From Deinococcus psychrotolerans (lineage in GTDB: Bacteria; Deinococcota; Deinococci; Deinococcales; Deinococcaceae), in contig NZ_CP034183.1 in the NCBI RefSeq assembly GCF_003860465.1, positions 2,683,501-2,747,500 of the forward strand: a stretch of 64,000 nucleotides of DNA. Direction: 5' to 3'. Of this stretch, positions 54,290 to 64,000 are shown one piece after another. A program made the position numbers and the translations under genes. How positions within the stretch are numbered: the stretch's first letter is position 1; each line of letters starts with the position of its first letter. The notes under the pieces were generated by a model that was given only the letters and a program-made list of their open reading frames with translations, made no database searches and was not told where the DNA came from.

Positions 54290-56212
54290 TTAGCCTTCCA
54301 TCGAGGCCAGTCCGCCACGCTGTTCTCCGCCCGGGCCCTCGCCTTTGCGGGGCAGCCGCAGGTTGGGCATCGGCAGGGTGGTCAAGAAGGCCAGCAGCGC
54401 CACGAAAATCGCGATCAGGTAGATGCGGCTGACGGTGTTGGCAAAGCCCACCTTGAAAGCCCGGCTGGACAGGTTGTAGGTCGTCTTGGCGTCGGCCAGG
54501 GTGCTGGCCTGAATGGTATCGAGCTGCGCCTTGATTCGCGCCAGCGCCTGCGCCTTACCTTGCTCAGTTTGGAGGGCCGCCGGGGGAATCTGGGCCAAGC
54601 CGGTTCTGAGGCCCTCGGGCAGCAGTTGATTCTGGGTAATGGCGCTCAGGTTGCCGCTCTGCACGGCGGTCTGCACGCTGCCGAAGGTCTTGGCAAAGCC
54701 GTCGTTGATCTTGGCGTTGATAGAGTCCAGCGTCGGGGCGCTGCCGCCTCCCTGAGACGCGCTGGCTTTGGAGGCGCTCGCGGCGGCGGTTTCGAGTTGC
54801 GCGGCAATCGCCGGTTTCTGGTTCGTCGCTGCGACGCGGAGTTGAGCCGGGAGCTGGGTTGCTAAGGTGCTGGTCAGTACCGCGCCGAAAACGGCAGTGC
54901 CGATGGTGCTGCCCATCTGCTGAAAGAACTGGCCGCTGGAGGTCGCCACGCCGATTTCCCAGCGCTGCACCGAACTCTGAATCGCCAAGTTGTACAGCGG
55001 CAAAGCCGGCCCGATGCCCAGTCCCAGCACCACCATGAACACGATGACGGTCCAGTAAGGCGTGTCGGCGGTGAGGGTGGAGAGCAGGTAAAAGCCGCCG
55101 ACCATCAGGGCCAGGCCCACCAAGATCAGCGGCTTGTAGATGCCGAGCCGGGCGGCGATCTGGCCGCTGACGATGGAGCCGAAGATCAGGCCCATGGTCA
55201 GCGGAATGGTGGCGGTGCCGGCTTTGGTCGCGCTCACGCCCTGCACGTTGACGAGGTAGAGACTCAGAAACAAGATCGCGCCGAGGAAAGCCGCGCCCAG
55301 AAAGAAGCGGGCGGTGACGCCCCAAGCAAACGTCGGGTTCTTGAACAGCGAGAGCGGTAGAATTGGGCTTTCATGGCGCGACTCGACGAACAAGAACAAG
55401 ATCAGTGAAACGACCGAAGCAGCGAACAGCGCCAACACGGTGGAATTGGTCCAGCCGTAATTGGCTTCCGCGCCGAAGGTCAGCGCCAGCAGCAGCGGCA
55501 CTGAGAAAGTTAGCACCAAGAGTGCGCCCACGTAATCGATTTTGGGTTTAAGACCACTGGCCAGAATCGGCATTTTGCTGGTAATAAAGGCAATGGCAAT
55601 CAGACCGACGGGCAAGTTGACGTAAAAGACCCAGCGCCAGGAGATGTTGTCGGTCAGGAAGCCGCCGAGGAGGGGGCCAATCACGCTGGAGATACCGAAT
55701 ACGGCTCCAAACAGGCCCTGATACTTGGCACGCTCGGCGGGCGCGAAAATGTCGGCGATAATGGAAAAGGCCACTGAGGTCAGTGCCGCCGCTCCGAAGC
55801 CTTGCAGCCCCCGGAAGACGATCAGCTGCATCATGCCGCCGCCAAAGAGGTTGCCGAACCAGGGCTCACCGGCCATGCCGCACAGCGCCGAGCCGATCAA
55901 AAAGACCACGATACCGAACAAGAGAACCGGTTTGCGTCCGTAGATGTCCGAGAGTTTGCCGTAGATCGGCACCATTGCGGTGCTGGCCAGCAGATAAGCC
56001 GTCGTGACCCACGAGTAGAGGTTGAGGCCGTTGAGATCGGCGATGATGCGCGGCAGTGAAGTCGAGACGATGGTCTGGTCGAGCGCTGCCAAAAACAGCC
56101 CCAGCAAAGTGCCGATCAAAATCAGGATTTTGGTGCTCTGCGGCAGCACTTCGGCGTAATTGATGCGATCTTCTAAGCGGGTCGTTTGGGTAGGTGGAGC
56201 GGGCTGGGTCAT
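54290..56212 (-). CDS. DHA2-type (14-segment) MFS efflux transporter
   Basis: The 640-residue protein has the 14-segment drug/H+ antiporter layout with motif D1 (GLFLAALDQTIVSTSLPRII), motif A (GKLSDIYGRKPVLLFG) and motif C in segment 5 (GISSVIGPLLGGFLTD). Between segments 13 and 14 there is an external loop of about 130 residues rich in Ala/Gln/Ser (around 470-600), longer than in short family members. Proton-driven drug export is the family role. Its ATG overlaps the stop of the upstream MarR gene (ATGA), so they form one operon. Confidence 0.93.
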   Translation of the reverse strand: MTQPAPPTQTTRLEDRINYAEVLPQSTKILILIGTLLGLFLAALDQTIVSTSLPRIIADLNGLNLYSWVTTAYLLASTAMVPIYGKLSDIYGRKPVLLFGIVVFLIGSALCGMAGEPWFGNLFGGGMMQLIVFRGLQGFGAAALTSVAFSIIADIFAPAERAKYQGLFGAVFGISSVIGPLLGGFLTDNISWRWVFYVNLPVGLIAIAFITSKMPILASGLKPKIDYVGALLVLTFSVPLLLALTFGAEANYGWTNSTVLALFAASVVSLILFLFVESRHESPILPLSLFKNPTFAWGVTARFFLGAAFLGAILFLSLYLVNVQGVSATKAGTATIPLTMGLIFGSIVSGQIAARLGIYKPLILVGLALMVGGFYLLSTLTADTPYWTVIVFMVVLGLGIGPALPLYNLAIQSSVQRWEIGVATSSGQFFQQMGSTIGTAVFGAVLTSTLATQLPAQLRVAATNQKPAIAAQLETAAASASKASASQGGGSAPTLDSINAKINDGFAKTFGSVQTAVQSGNLSAITQNQLLPEGLRTGLAQIPPAALQTEQGKAQALARIKAQLDTIQASTLADAKTTYNLSSRAFKVGFANTVSRIYLIAIFVALLAFLTTLPMPNLRLPRKGEGPGGEQRGGLASMEG

Positions 56213-56730
56213 CGGTTCTCCTGAAGGGCGGGGCGCGAGAGGGCTTGGAGGGTTTGGGCTTCTTGAATGAGGGCGGTGATGGCCTGCTCGGCGCGAATCA
56301 AAACAACCGAATCGACTTGTCCGAAAACTTCGCTGTAAGTGCCCATTAAGCTGCGTTCTTTCATGCTCAGAAATTGCTGGCCTTTGCTGCTCAGCGCCAG
56401 CAACTTTTCACGCCGGTTGTCGGGATTCTCACTGCGTTCCATCAAGCCGCGCCGCACCAATTCCTGAATCAGTTGGCTGGTGGCGGGCAAGCTCACACGG
56501 AGGTGTTCGGCCAGTGCGGTAACGCTCAGCGGCATGAACGCCCGAACTTTGTAAAGGGCCGTCATCTGGGTGAGGCTGACATCTTCTTCTTGCAGCTCGC
56601 CTTGCAAATGTCCCATCAAGCGGTCGGCGACGAGGCGGTGAAGCCTCTGCATACAGCGCAGCAGCCGTTCGGTCGGGTCGTCCGAGTCGGCGTCGGCGGC
56701 GCAGCGTGGCGGGTCGAGATTGGTGGTCAT
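56209..56730 (-). CDS. MarR-family regulator of the adjacent efflux pump
   Basis: The 173-residue protein has the MarR fold: EEDVSLTQMTALYKVRAFMPLSVTALAEHL, recognition helix PATSQLIQELVRRGLMER and a wing (NPDNRREKLLALSSKG). It is the first gene of a two-gene operon with the efflux transporter, a classic repressor-pump pair. TAGTGT (56748-56743) is 12 bases before ATG. Upstream, half-sites ATAAGC (56831, 56839) and inverted GCTTAT (56851) could be operators, though they are about 100 bases away. Confidence 0.88.
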   Translation of the reverse strand: MTTNLDPPRCAADADSDDPTERLLRCMQRLHRLVADRLMGHLQGELQEEDVSLTQMTALYKVRAFMPLSVTALAEHLRVSLPATSQLIQELVRRGLMERSENPDNRREKLLALSSKGQQFLSMKERSLMGTYSEVFGQVDSVVLIRAEQAITALIQEAQTLQALSRPALQENR

Positions 56731-56983
56731 GGTGTAGCCGTCACACTAAAAACATTCACGCTTAAGATCATGAAACTATTAGGCGAGAGAAAAAGTCACC
56801 TATCTTACATGATGCGGCTAGCCGAAAGGTATAAGCCTATAAGCATTTTGGCTTATGTGTTCCGGCATTATCTGAACCAAAGCCAGCACTTACATCGAGT
56901 GGGCTGAGCCGCCAGCAGTTTGAGGCGTCGGCGCTGATTTGTTCAAGGCTCACCACCGGGTCAATGCTCACCCAGCGGGCCGC

Positions 56984-56989
56984 TAGAAT
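56984..56989 (+). promoter_or_regulatory. -10 box of leaderless M50 protease transcript
   Basis: TAGAAT ends six bases before ATG 56996. Confidence 0.6.
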
Positions 56990-56995
56990 GCCGGT

Positions 56996-57610
56996 ATGGG
57001 CCTTCTTTCGTTTCTGACCACCAATCCTACTGCTTTTGTCATTATCGCTTTGGCGCTGACGTTATCGCTCACGGCTCACGAATTTGCCCACGCTTACACG
57101 GCTGATCGCTTGGGTGACCCGACACCCCGGCGGATGGGCCGCGTCACGCTCAATCCGCTGGCGCACCTCGATCCGTTCGGCGTCATTTTGCTGCTGGTGG
57201 CGGGCTTCGGCTTTGCCCGTCCGGTGCCGGTGAATTTCAACAACCTGGGACGCTGGGGCATGGTGGCGGTAGCGGCGGCGGGGCCGATCAGCAACATCCT
57301 GATCGCTCTGTTGTGCGTTGTGCTGCTCAAGGTCTTGCCTGAAACCAATCTGGGCGACACCATTTTGGGCATCGTGGCCAGCATCAACGTCGTGCTGGCG
57401 GTCTTTAACTTGATTCCCATTCCGCTGCTCGACGGCTCGCGCATTTTGGCGGGCATTTTTCCCAATACGTTGGGCCGCAGCTTGATGGAGTTCGAGAGGC
57501 TGCCCTACGCTTTCCTGATCGTGATGGGCTTTATTTTGCTGGCGCGTGGGCCGCTGAGCAACATCATCGGCACGGTGCAGGGCTGGCTGTTTGGGTTGGC
57601 AGGGGTCTAG
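56996..57610 (+). CDS. Site-2 protease-like M50 membrane metalloprotease
   Basis: The 204-residue protein has about five membrane segments. The zinc motif HEFAH lies in the first part (H28, E29, H32) and the third ligand in [16 protein letters not shown] near residue 150. This small form without a PDZ domain is usually annotated site-2 protease family and may cut membrane proteins; the substrate is unknown. It is monocistronic, with a strong terminator after it. Confidence 0.9.
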   Translation: MGLLSFLTTNPTAFVIIALALTLSLTAHEFAHAYTADRLGDPTPRRMGRVTLNPLAHLDPFGVILLLVAGFGFARPVPVNFNNLGRWGMVAVAAAGPISNILIALLCVVLLKVLPETNLGDTILGIVASINVVLAVFNLIPIPLLDGSRILAGIFPNTLGRSLMEFERLPYAFLIVMGFILLARGPLSNIIGTVQGWLFGLAGV

Positions 57611-57627
57611 CGTTTCAAGTTGCAGTG

Positions 57628-57671
57628 AAGAGGGCAGACCGCACAATGGGTCTGCCCTCTTTCTCTTTGTT
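57628..57671 (+). terminator. Strong terminator between M50 and hemolysin-III genes
   Basis: AGAGGGCAGACC (57629-57640) and GGTCTGCCCTCT (57649-57660) form a perfect 12-bp stem with an 8-base loop, followed by TTCTCTTTG. It may serve both convergent genes. Confidence 0.85.
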
Positions 57672-58327
57672 CAGCGCAGTGTAAACATCATCGCCACATG
57701 CGCTCCGGTGCCGCCCAGCACGAACAGGTGCCAGATTTCATGAAAGCCGAAGACACCGGGGCGCGGGTTCCAGCGCTTGGTGCCGTAGATGACCGCGCCG
57801 ACGCTGTAGAGCACTCCGCCCGCCGCCAACCAAAATAGAGCCGCGCCGCTGAGGTTGCGGGCGAGCTGCGGCAAAAAAACCAAGGCCGTCCAGCCCATGA
57901 CAATGTACAGCAGGGTGCTGATCCACCTCGGCAGGCGCATGGTCAGCAGTTTGAGCAAAATGCCTGCCAGCGCTATGCCCCAGATGATCCACAGCACCAA
58001 GCTCTGCCAGATGCCGCTCAGGCCAAAGTAAGCCACCGGGGTATAACTTCCGGCGATCAGCAAAAAAATGGCGCTGTGATCGAGTTTTCTGAGGCGCAGC
58101 AGGGCGCGTTCACCGACCCGGAATGAGTGATAAGACGCCGAGGCCGTGTACAAAAACACCATGCTCAGGCCGTACACCACAAACGGCCAGAGGCTGAGCT
58201 GGTGGGCGGCGGCGTATCCCAGCATGCCCGCCAGCGCCACGAGGGCCAAGGCCGCGCCTGCCCAGTGCGTCAAGCTGTTCCACGGTTCGCGCAGCGAGGA
58301 GTAGAGGGCGGCGAAAGCTGTTTTCAT
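57671..58327 (-). CDS. Hemolysin III / PAQR-family membrane protein
   Basis: The 218-residue protein has seven membrane segments and the PAQR/hemolysin-III signature: [20 protein letters not shown], the conserved Ser/His motifs SASYHSF and [21 protein letters not shown], and the C-terminal [18 protein letters not shown] with two His that bind metal in this fold. Despite the name, haemolysis is not the usual role; membrane homeostasis is suggested for bacterial members. TAGACT (58339-58334) lies six bases before ATG. Confidence 0.92.
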   Translation of the reverse strand: MKTAFAALYSSLREPWNSLTHWAGAALALVALAGMLGYAAAHQLSLWPFVVYGLSMVFLYTASASYHSFRVGERALLRLRKLDHSAIFLLIAGSYTPVAYFGLSGIWQSLVLWIIWGIALAGILLKLLTMRLPRWISTLLYIVMGWTALVFLPQLARNLSGAALFWLAAGGVLYSVGAVIYGTKRWNPRPGVFGFHEIWHLFVLGGTGAHVAMMFTLR

Positions 58328-58333
58328 ACCGTG

Positions 58334-58339
58334 AGTCTA
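58334..58339 (-). promoter_or_regulatory. -10 box before the hemolysin-III gene
   Basis: TAGACT on the minus strand ends six bases before ATG 58327. Confidence 0.55.
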
Positions 58340-58487
58340 CTCTTTTTTGGCATCAATTGACAAATTGTCAGTAGTGGGTTCAGTGGCCCGACTCAAGTGA
58401 CAAAGTTCTCAAATACCGTCCCTGAGCGGCTCGGGCGCTTTGCGTCCTCATCCGAAAAGCAGATTAAGCTTTTATGATGCCATAGCG

Positions 58488-59408
58488 ATGAAACTCACTC
58501 TTCTGTCAACCACCCTTCTGGCCGTGTGCTTGGCGGGAGATTTTGCTTCGGCGCTCAGTTCTTCAGCGGCCAGTTATACCGTTCAGCCGGGCGACACCCT
58601 CTATCAACTTTCCCGCCGTGCAGGCGTCGATGCAGCGACTCTGCTCAAGCTCAACGGCCTGAGCAGCTCCACGCTCAAAGTCGGTCAGCAGTTGCGGCTC
58701 CCTGCTGGCGGCGCGGCGCAGAAAAAAGCGCAGCCGCTCCAAGGAGCCATCAAACCCAGCGCTATTCCGGCCCGGCCTGCCCTGCCGCCGGGTTTGCCCA
58801 AAGTGCAGGTCTCTGGCCCTGTCGGCGGCCCCCTCATCTGGAAAAATGAACCGGCGGCCACCGTTGCCAGTTTCGTCGGCTGGTCGCCGGTCATCAATGT
58901 TGCTTCGTTTGGGGACGCCTTGCCGCTCAGAACTTACCTGAGAGGGCTGGCCTTTGACTTCCAGACCTACAACAACTGCGGCCCCAGCGCTCTCTCAGCG
59001 GTGCTGGGCTTTTATAAAGTGCGGCTCAGTCAAGCCGTCGTTCAGCAGACCACTCGGCAGGGCGGCGAATACATGCAGGTCAGCGCGATTGCCCCGGAAC
59101 TCGCCAAATTCGGCCTGAGAACCCGCACCATTCGCGGCGGCAGCCTCCGGCAAGTCAAGAAACTGCTGGCGCTGGGCATTCCGGTGATCGTGTTGCAGTG
59201 GTATGACCGCCCCGGTCACATCAATCACTTCCGGGTGGTGCGCGGCTACGACGATCAAGCCGGAGTGATGTGGGTCAGTGACAGCATGGTGGGGCCGGTA
59301 TCGTATCTCAGCTACCGCGACTTCGACGCCCTCTGGAACACCCAGGGCCGCCAGATGTTCCCGGTGTATCCGGCGGGCTACGAAGCGCAGGTCAAGACCT
59401 TTTTGTGA
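58488..59408 (+). CDS. Secreted LysM protein with C39-like papain-fold peptidase domain
   Basis: The 306-residue protein has a signal peptide (MKLTLLSTTLLAVCLAGDFA), one LysM domain (about 29-72, SYTVQPGDTLYQLSRRAGVD ... LKVGQQLRLP), a Pro/Ala linker and a C39-like cysteine peptidase domain. Likely triad: C164 in YNNCGPSALSAVLGFY, H247 in HINHFRVVRGYD, D267 in GVMWVSDSM. LysM should hold it to peptidoglycan; it may cut wall peptides or peptides outside the cell. ATG 58488 fits the signal peptide; TATGAT (58473-58478) is nine bases upstream. The in-frame extension to 58440 would cover that box. Confidence 0.87.
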   Translation: MKLTLLSTTLLAVCLAGDFASALSSSAASYTVQPGDTLYQLSRRAGVDAATLLKLNGLSSSTLKVGQQLRLPAGGAAQKKAQPLQGAIKPSAIPARPALPPGLPKVQVSGPVGGPLIWKNEPAATVASFVGWSPVINVASFGDALPLRTYLRGLAFDFQTYNNCGPSALSAVLGFYKVRLSQAVVQQTTRQGGEYMQVSAIAPELAKFGLRTRTIRGGSLRQVKKLLALGIPVIVLQWYDRPGHINHFRVVRGYDDQAGVMWVSDSMVGPVSYLSYRDFDALWNTQGRQMFPVYPAGYEAQVKTFL

Positions 59409-59412
59409 AGCT

Positions 59413-59459
59413 AAAGAAGGCGGGGCCGAGTATCAATCACGCTCGGCCCCGCCTTCTTT
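59413..59459. terminator. Long bidirectional terminator between the C39-like and guaB genes
   Basis: AAAGAAGGCGGGGCCGAG (59413-59430) and its exact complement (59442-59459) form an 18-bp stem with an 11-base loop. The A/T-rich ends serve as T runs in either direction. Confidence 0.87.
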
Positions 59460-59468
59460 CAGATGTAA

Positions 59469-60944
<1,476 letters not shown>

Positions 60945-61067
60945 CACCCTCGGGGTAAATCTCAGCCTGTATGGAAGGGGCCGCCCTGAAGCTTGGAGCG
61001 GTAAGCAGCAAAAGTGGCCTGCTCCACCGCTGGAAGAAGGCCGCCTCCGCCAGAGTTCAGCGTTAGT

Positions 61068-61493
61068 TCAGCGCTGAGACTGAATGGGTGCTCCGGGCCA
61101 GTTGGAGGGAACGGCGGCGACTGCGCCAGCTTCGGACTTCGGGGCCTGCTTCTGGAGGGTGCGGCTCCGCATCCCCGCGATGTTTTTCATATTGAACAGG
61201 TGAATCGCGCCGAGCACTAAGAGCACCACCCCGAGCTGCCAGCTGAGCTGCTTGACCAACTCGCCCACCGTTGCGGGGACACTTCCGGTGTTCAGGAACA
61301 GCGCGATAAAGCCGAAGTTGAGCAGGTAAAACCCCACCCGCAGAAGCTGGTTGACGCTATCGGCCATCTGAGTGTTGCCTGAAAAAGCGTCCAGCAAGAA
61401 GATGCGCCCATTGCCGAAGAGCGTGCGCCCCACCCAGACGGTGACGGCCAGACTGATGCTCAGGTACGCGATATAGCTGCTGATTTCTAACAT
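61068..61493 (-). CDS. Small membrane protein downstream of a TetR gene
   Basis: The 141-residue protein has three predicted membrane segments (about 6-25, 52-68 and 80-98; YIAYLSISLAVTVWVGRTLF, GFYLLNFGFIALFLN, LGVVLLVLGAIHLF) and a soluble Lys/Ala-rich C-terminus. The family is not one I can name with confidence. It starts 37 bases after the TetR stop with its own GGAG, so the two are probably cotranscribed and it is a likely target of that regulator. Confidence 0.75.
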   Translation of the reverse strand: MLEISSYIAYLSISLAVTVWVGRTLFGNGRIFLLDAFSGNTQMADSVNQLLRVGFYLLNFGFIALFLNTGSVPATVGELVKQLSWQLGVVLLVLGAIHLFNMKNIAGMRSRTLQKQAPKSEAGAVAAVPSNWPGAPIQSQR

Positions 61494-61530
61494 GGTGAAC
61501 TCCTTAGGGCTTTGGTTTTCGAGTGGGTGT

Positions 61531-62274
61531 CTAGGATTCGGAAAGCGGTTGGGAAGTGGAGGGACGGTCTTTCAAACTGATCTGCGCTTCGTCCAGCATC
61601 TGATTGACCTGGCGGAGGATGGGCGTGATCAGCGGCTGAAGAAGTGGATTACGAACGACGCCCAGCAGCTGCGTGGTCAGGGCCAGGCTCTGGTCAACCA
61701 AGCGGAAGGTGCGGCGCTGTCCCTCGCTGCTGTCGTAGAGAAGGTACAGGAGCAGGCCCATCTGCAAGGCCCACAGCGCCAGCGGCAGCAGTCCGGCGAC
61801 CTCACGCGGCAGGCGTTCGCCCCGCAGCGCCAGCGCGATGGTGGCGACCGATTGCCGCTGCAACTCGCGCGTCTCGTCGCCCAGCACGCTCAGCGGGTGC
61901 TTGGGGTCGCCGTTGTAGCGGAAGATGGCTCCCAGCATCCGGCGGTCGCCCTGCACGTCTGTGAGCTTGCTGTAAAAGACCATTTTCAGCCGCTCTTGCA
62001 AAGTGCTGAGCCCCGGCAGATGCTCGGTGACGTGGGCGTGGTGACGGCTCTGAGTGGACTCGTAGTACGCCGAGATGATCGCTTCCTTGCTGGGAAAGTG
62101 GTAGTAGGCCGTTCCCAGGGCCATGCCCGCTTCCCGGCTGATGTCGCGCATGGTGGTTTCATCAAAGCCGCGCTCCCGAAACAGGGTCATCGCGGTCTCA
62201 AAAACCTTGCGCCGTGTGCGCTCGGCCTTGGTTTCTTCGGATAGAGGAAGGAGCTGGGCTTGATCTTTGAACAT
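61531..62274 (-). CDS. TetR-family regulator with operator over its start codon
   Basis: The 247-residue protein has the TetR HTH (RRKVFETAMTLFRERGFDETTMRDISREAGMALGTAYYHF, span about residues 20-60) and a helical ligand domain. On the minus strand a consensus TATAAT (62286-62281) ends six bases before ATG 62274, and the 16-bp palindrome TTTGAACATGTTCAAA covers the start codon itself, so the protein probably represses its own leaderless transcript. The frame stays open upstream to a second copy of the same module with ATG at 62466, giving a possible 311-residue product; the extra part looks non-coding in character. Confidence 0.88.
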   Translation of the reverse strand: MFKDQAQLLPLSEETKAERTRRKVFETAMTLFRERGFDETTMRDISREAGMALGTAYYHFPSKEAIISAYYESTQSRHHAHVTEHLPGLSTLQERLKMVFYSKLTDVQGDRRMLGAIFRYNGDPKHPLSVLGDETRELQRQSVATIALALRGERLPREVAGLLPLALWALQMGLLLYLLYDSSEGQRRTFRLVDQSLALTTQLLGVVRNPLLQPLITPILRQVNQMLDEAQISLKDRPSTSQPLSES

Positions 62275-62281
62275 GTTCAAA
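62266..62281. promoter_or_regulatory. Palindromic operator, copy 1 (over the tetR start)
   Basis: TTTGAACATGTTCAAA is a perfect 16-bp inverted repeat containing the ATG of the TetR gene and abutting its TATAAT box. Confidence 0.75.
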
Positions 62282-62457
62282 TTATAGTCATGAAAATTCC
62301 CGGAGGGATTCGGGGCCAAGAGGCCACACAGGCTGAGTGAATGGAAGAAAACTGAGGAGCGGATGGACGGGCTATTTGCAATATATCCTCCCAGTGCAGG
62401 CGTGCAACCAGCCCTGTCCCACCTTCGCGCGGCGGAATCTAGAGTGGAATCACTGCT

Positions 62458-62473
62458 TTTGAACATGTTCAAA
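62458..62473. promoter_or_regulatory. Palindromic operator, copy 2
   Basis: An exact second TTTGAACATGTTCAAA, 192 bases upstream of copy 1. On the minus strand TACTAT (62478-62473) ends six bases before its ATG, so it repeats the whole promoter-operator-start layout. Confidence 0.75.
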
Positions 62474-62629
62474 TAGTAATCTGATACTGCACTATTGTCA
62501 ACTCCTATTGGCTGAAACTTGCTGGGTGCTATCGGAAAATCTCGCTTTTCATGATTCTAAGCGGCGCGGCAACCCCTCAATATCCACTGACGGCTCATAC
62601 GGTCTAGAGCCTGAGCGGACATCCCGCTC

Positions 62630-62658
62630 TTGCGCCCTTGCCAGGGCCGTGCTAGGCT
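62630..62658 (+). promoter_or_regulatory. Promoter of tRNA-Ala
   Basis: TTGCGC (62630-62635), 17 bases, TAGGCT (62653-62658), 32 bases before the mature tRNA 5' end. Confidence 0.6.
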
Positions 62659-62690
62659 CTTTTTCGCCTTGAGCAACACTGGGCAGCCGT

Positions 62691-62766
<76 letters not shown>

Positions 62767-62841
62767 CCAAGAGTAACTTAAGCTCACGCCCCGAAGGGGG
62801 AGCAAACCAAGCATAAGCCCATGCTGGGTGCTCACCAAAAT

Positions 62842-62880
62842 AAGCGCCGACTCTCTCTCAGACAGTCGGCGCTTGTTTTG
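62842..62880. terminator. Terminator after tRNA-Ala / SIS gene
   Basis: AAGCGCCGACT (62842-62852) and AGTCGGCGCTT (62864-62874) form a perfect 11-bp stem, with GTTTTG on one side and ATTTTGG read from the other, so it can stop both convergent transcripts. Confidence 0.8.
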
Positions 62881-62911
62881 AATTTAGAGAGGGTCTGTTG
62901 CTGTTGTCTGC

Positions 62912-63952
<1,041 letters not shown>

Positions 63953-64000
63953 GACGGCTCCTTTGAGGGCGCTTGGCGTGCAGGTTGTGACGTGTGTGGA

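Larger units (their letters stand above)
62275..62690. other. 416-base region between tetR and tRNA-Ala
   Basis: Apart from the two operators and the tRNA promoter I see no gene. The middle part is moderately AT-rich. On the plus strand the copy-2 operator is followed at once by a TAG, so no rightward protein starts there. Confidence 0.6.

Overview
The window is a gene-dense, GC-rich chromosomal segment whose gene content and style fit a Deinococcus species. Supporting signs are the menaquinone genes of the futalosine route (mqnC, mqnA), infC with a non-AUG start, rpsP-khpA-rimM-trmD, the Asp23-nusB-folD cluster, Ala/Pro-rich secreted proteins, and above all a repeated promoter style. About twenty genes on both strands have a TANNNT box ending 6-8 bases before the start codon and no Shine-Dalgarno sequence, as expected for leaderless mRNAs, which are common in Deinococcus. 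No CRISPR array, rRNA operon, intact insertion sequence or prophage was seen. The species assignment is inferred from content, not from a database search.

Layout. 0-9.3 kb: a partial P-loop kinase, an MFS transporter, a general stress flavin-binding protein, a glutaredoxin, infC with a structured leader and an ATA start, a glycogen-debranching enzyme with a long repetitive tail, an NrtR-like Nudix regulator, a CoA-binding protein and hemL. 9.4-15 kb (minus strand): dnaX with a ~480-bp AT-rich island inside the gene, a small membrane protein, trmB coupled to a GidA-like flavoprotein, and a secreted peptidoglycan-binding protein. 15-20.5 kb: a thioesterase, a sulfurtransferase, rpsP, khpA-rimM-trmD and fumC. 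20.6-26.6 kb: a decayed AraC/MFS chimera, then a convergent pair made of a CheB-CheR-PAS protein and a histidine kinase that lacks its phospho-acceptor His. 26.7-36 kb: a secreted protein with a duplicated Cys/Trp module, mqnCA, an RluA-like protein, butyrate kinase, HtrA and a CCA-adding-type enzyme. 36-45.6 kb: MarR, SppA, a BMP-family binding protein, ligA, a mazF remnant, asp23-nusB-folD, a PAP2-related protein and a TetR regulator. 45.6-52 kb: a five-gene acyl-CoA operon (citE-maoC-accD-acs-acad) with a palindromic operator next to the divergent TetR gene. 52-64 kb: an inverted pair of GC-rich repeats, gnd, a MarR-controlled DHA2 efflux pump, an M50 protease, a hemolysin-III protein, a LysM-C39 secreted protease, guaB, a TetR gene with two copies of a promoter/operator/start module, tRNA-Ala(CGC) and a SIS-domain sugar isomerase.

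Most of the window is housekeeping. The 45.6-52 kb operon looks like a leucine/isovalerate-type degradation set in the arrangement known from actinobacteria, where a CitE lyase and a MaoC hydratase do the late steps. The biotin-carrying carboxylase subunit is not present here. No convincing novel defence or mobile system was found. The best leads are the AT-rich island in dnaX, the infC leader with its ATA start, the His-less sensor kinase beside CheB-CheR, the duplicated TetR control module and the Cys/Trp-repeat secreted protein.
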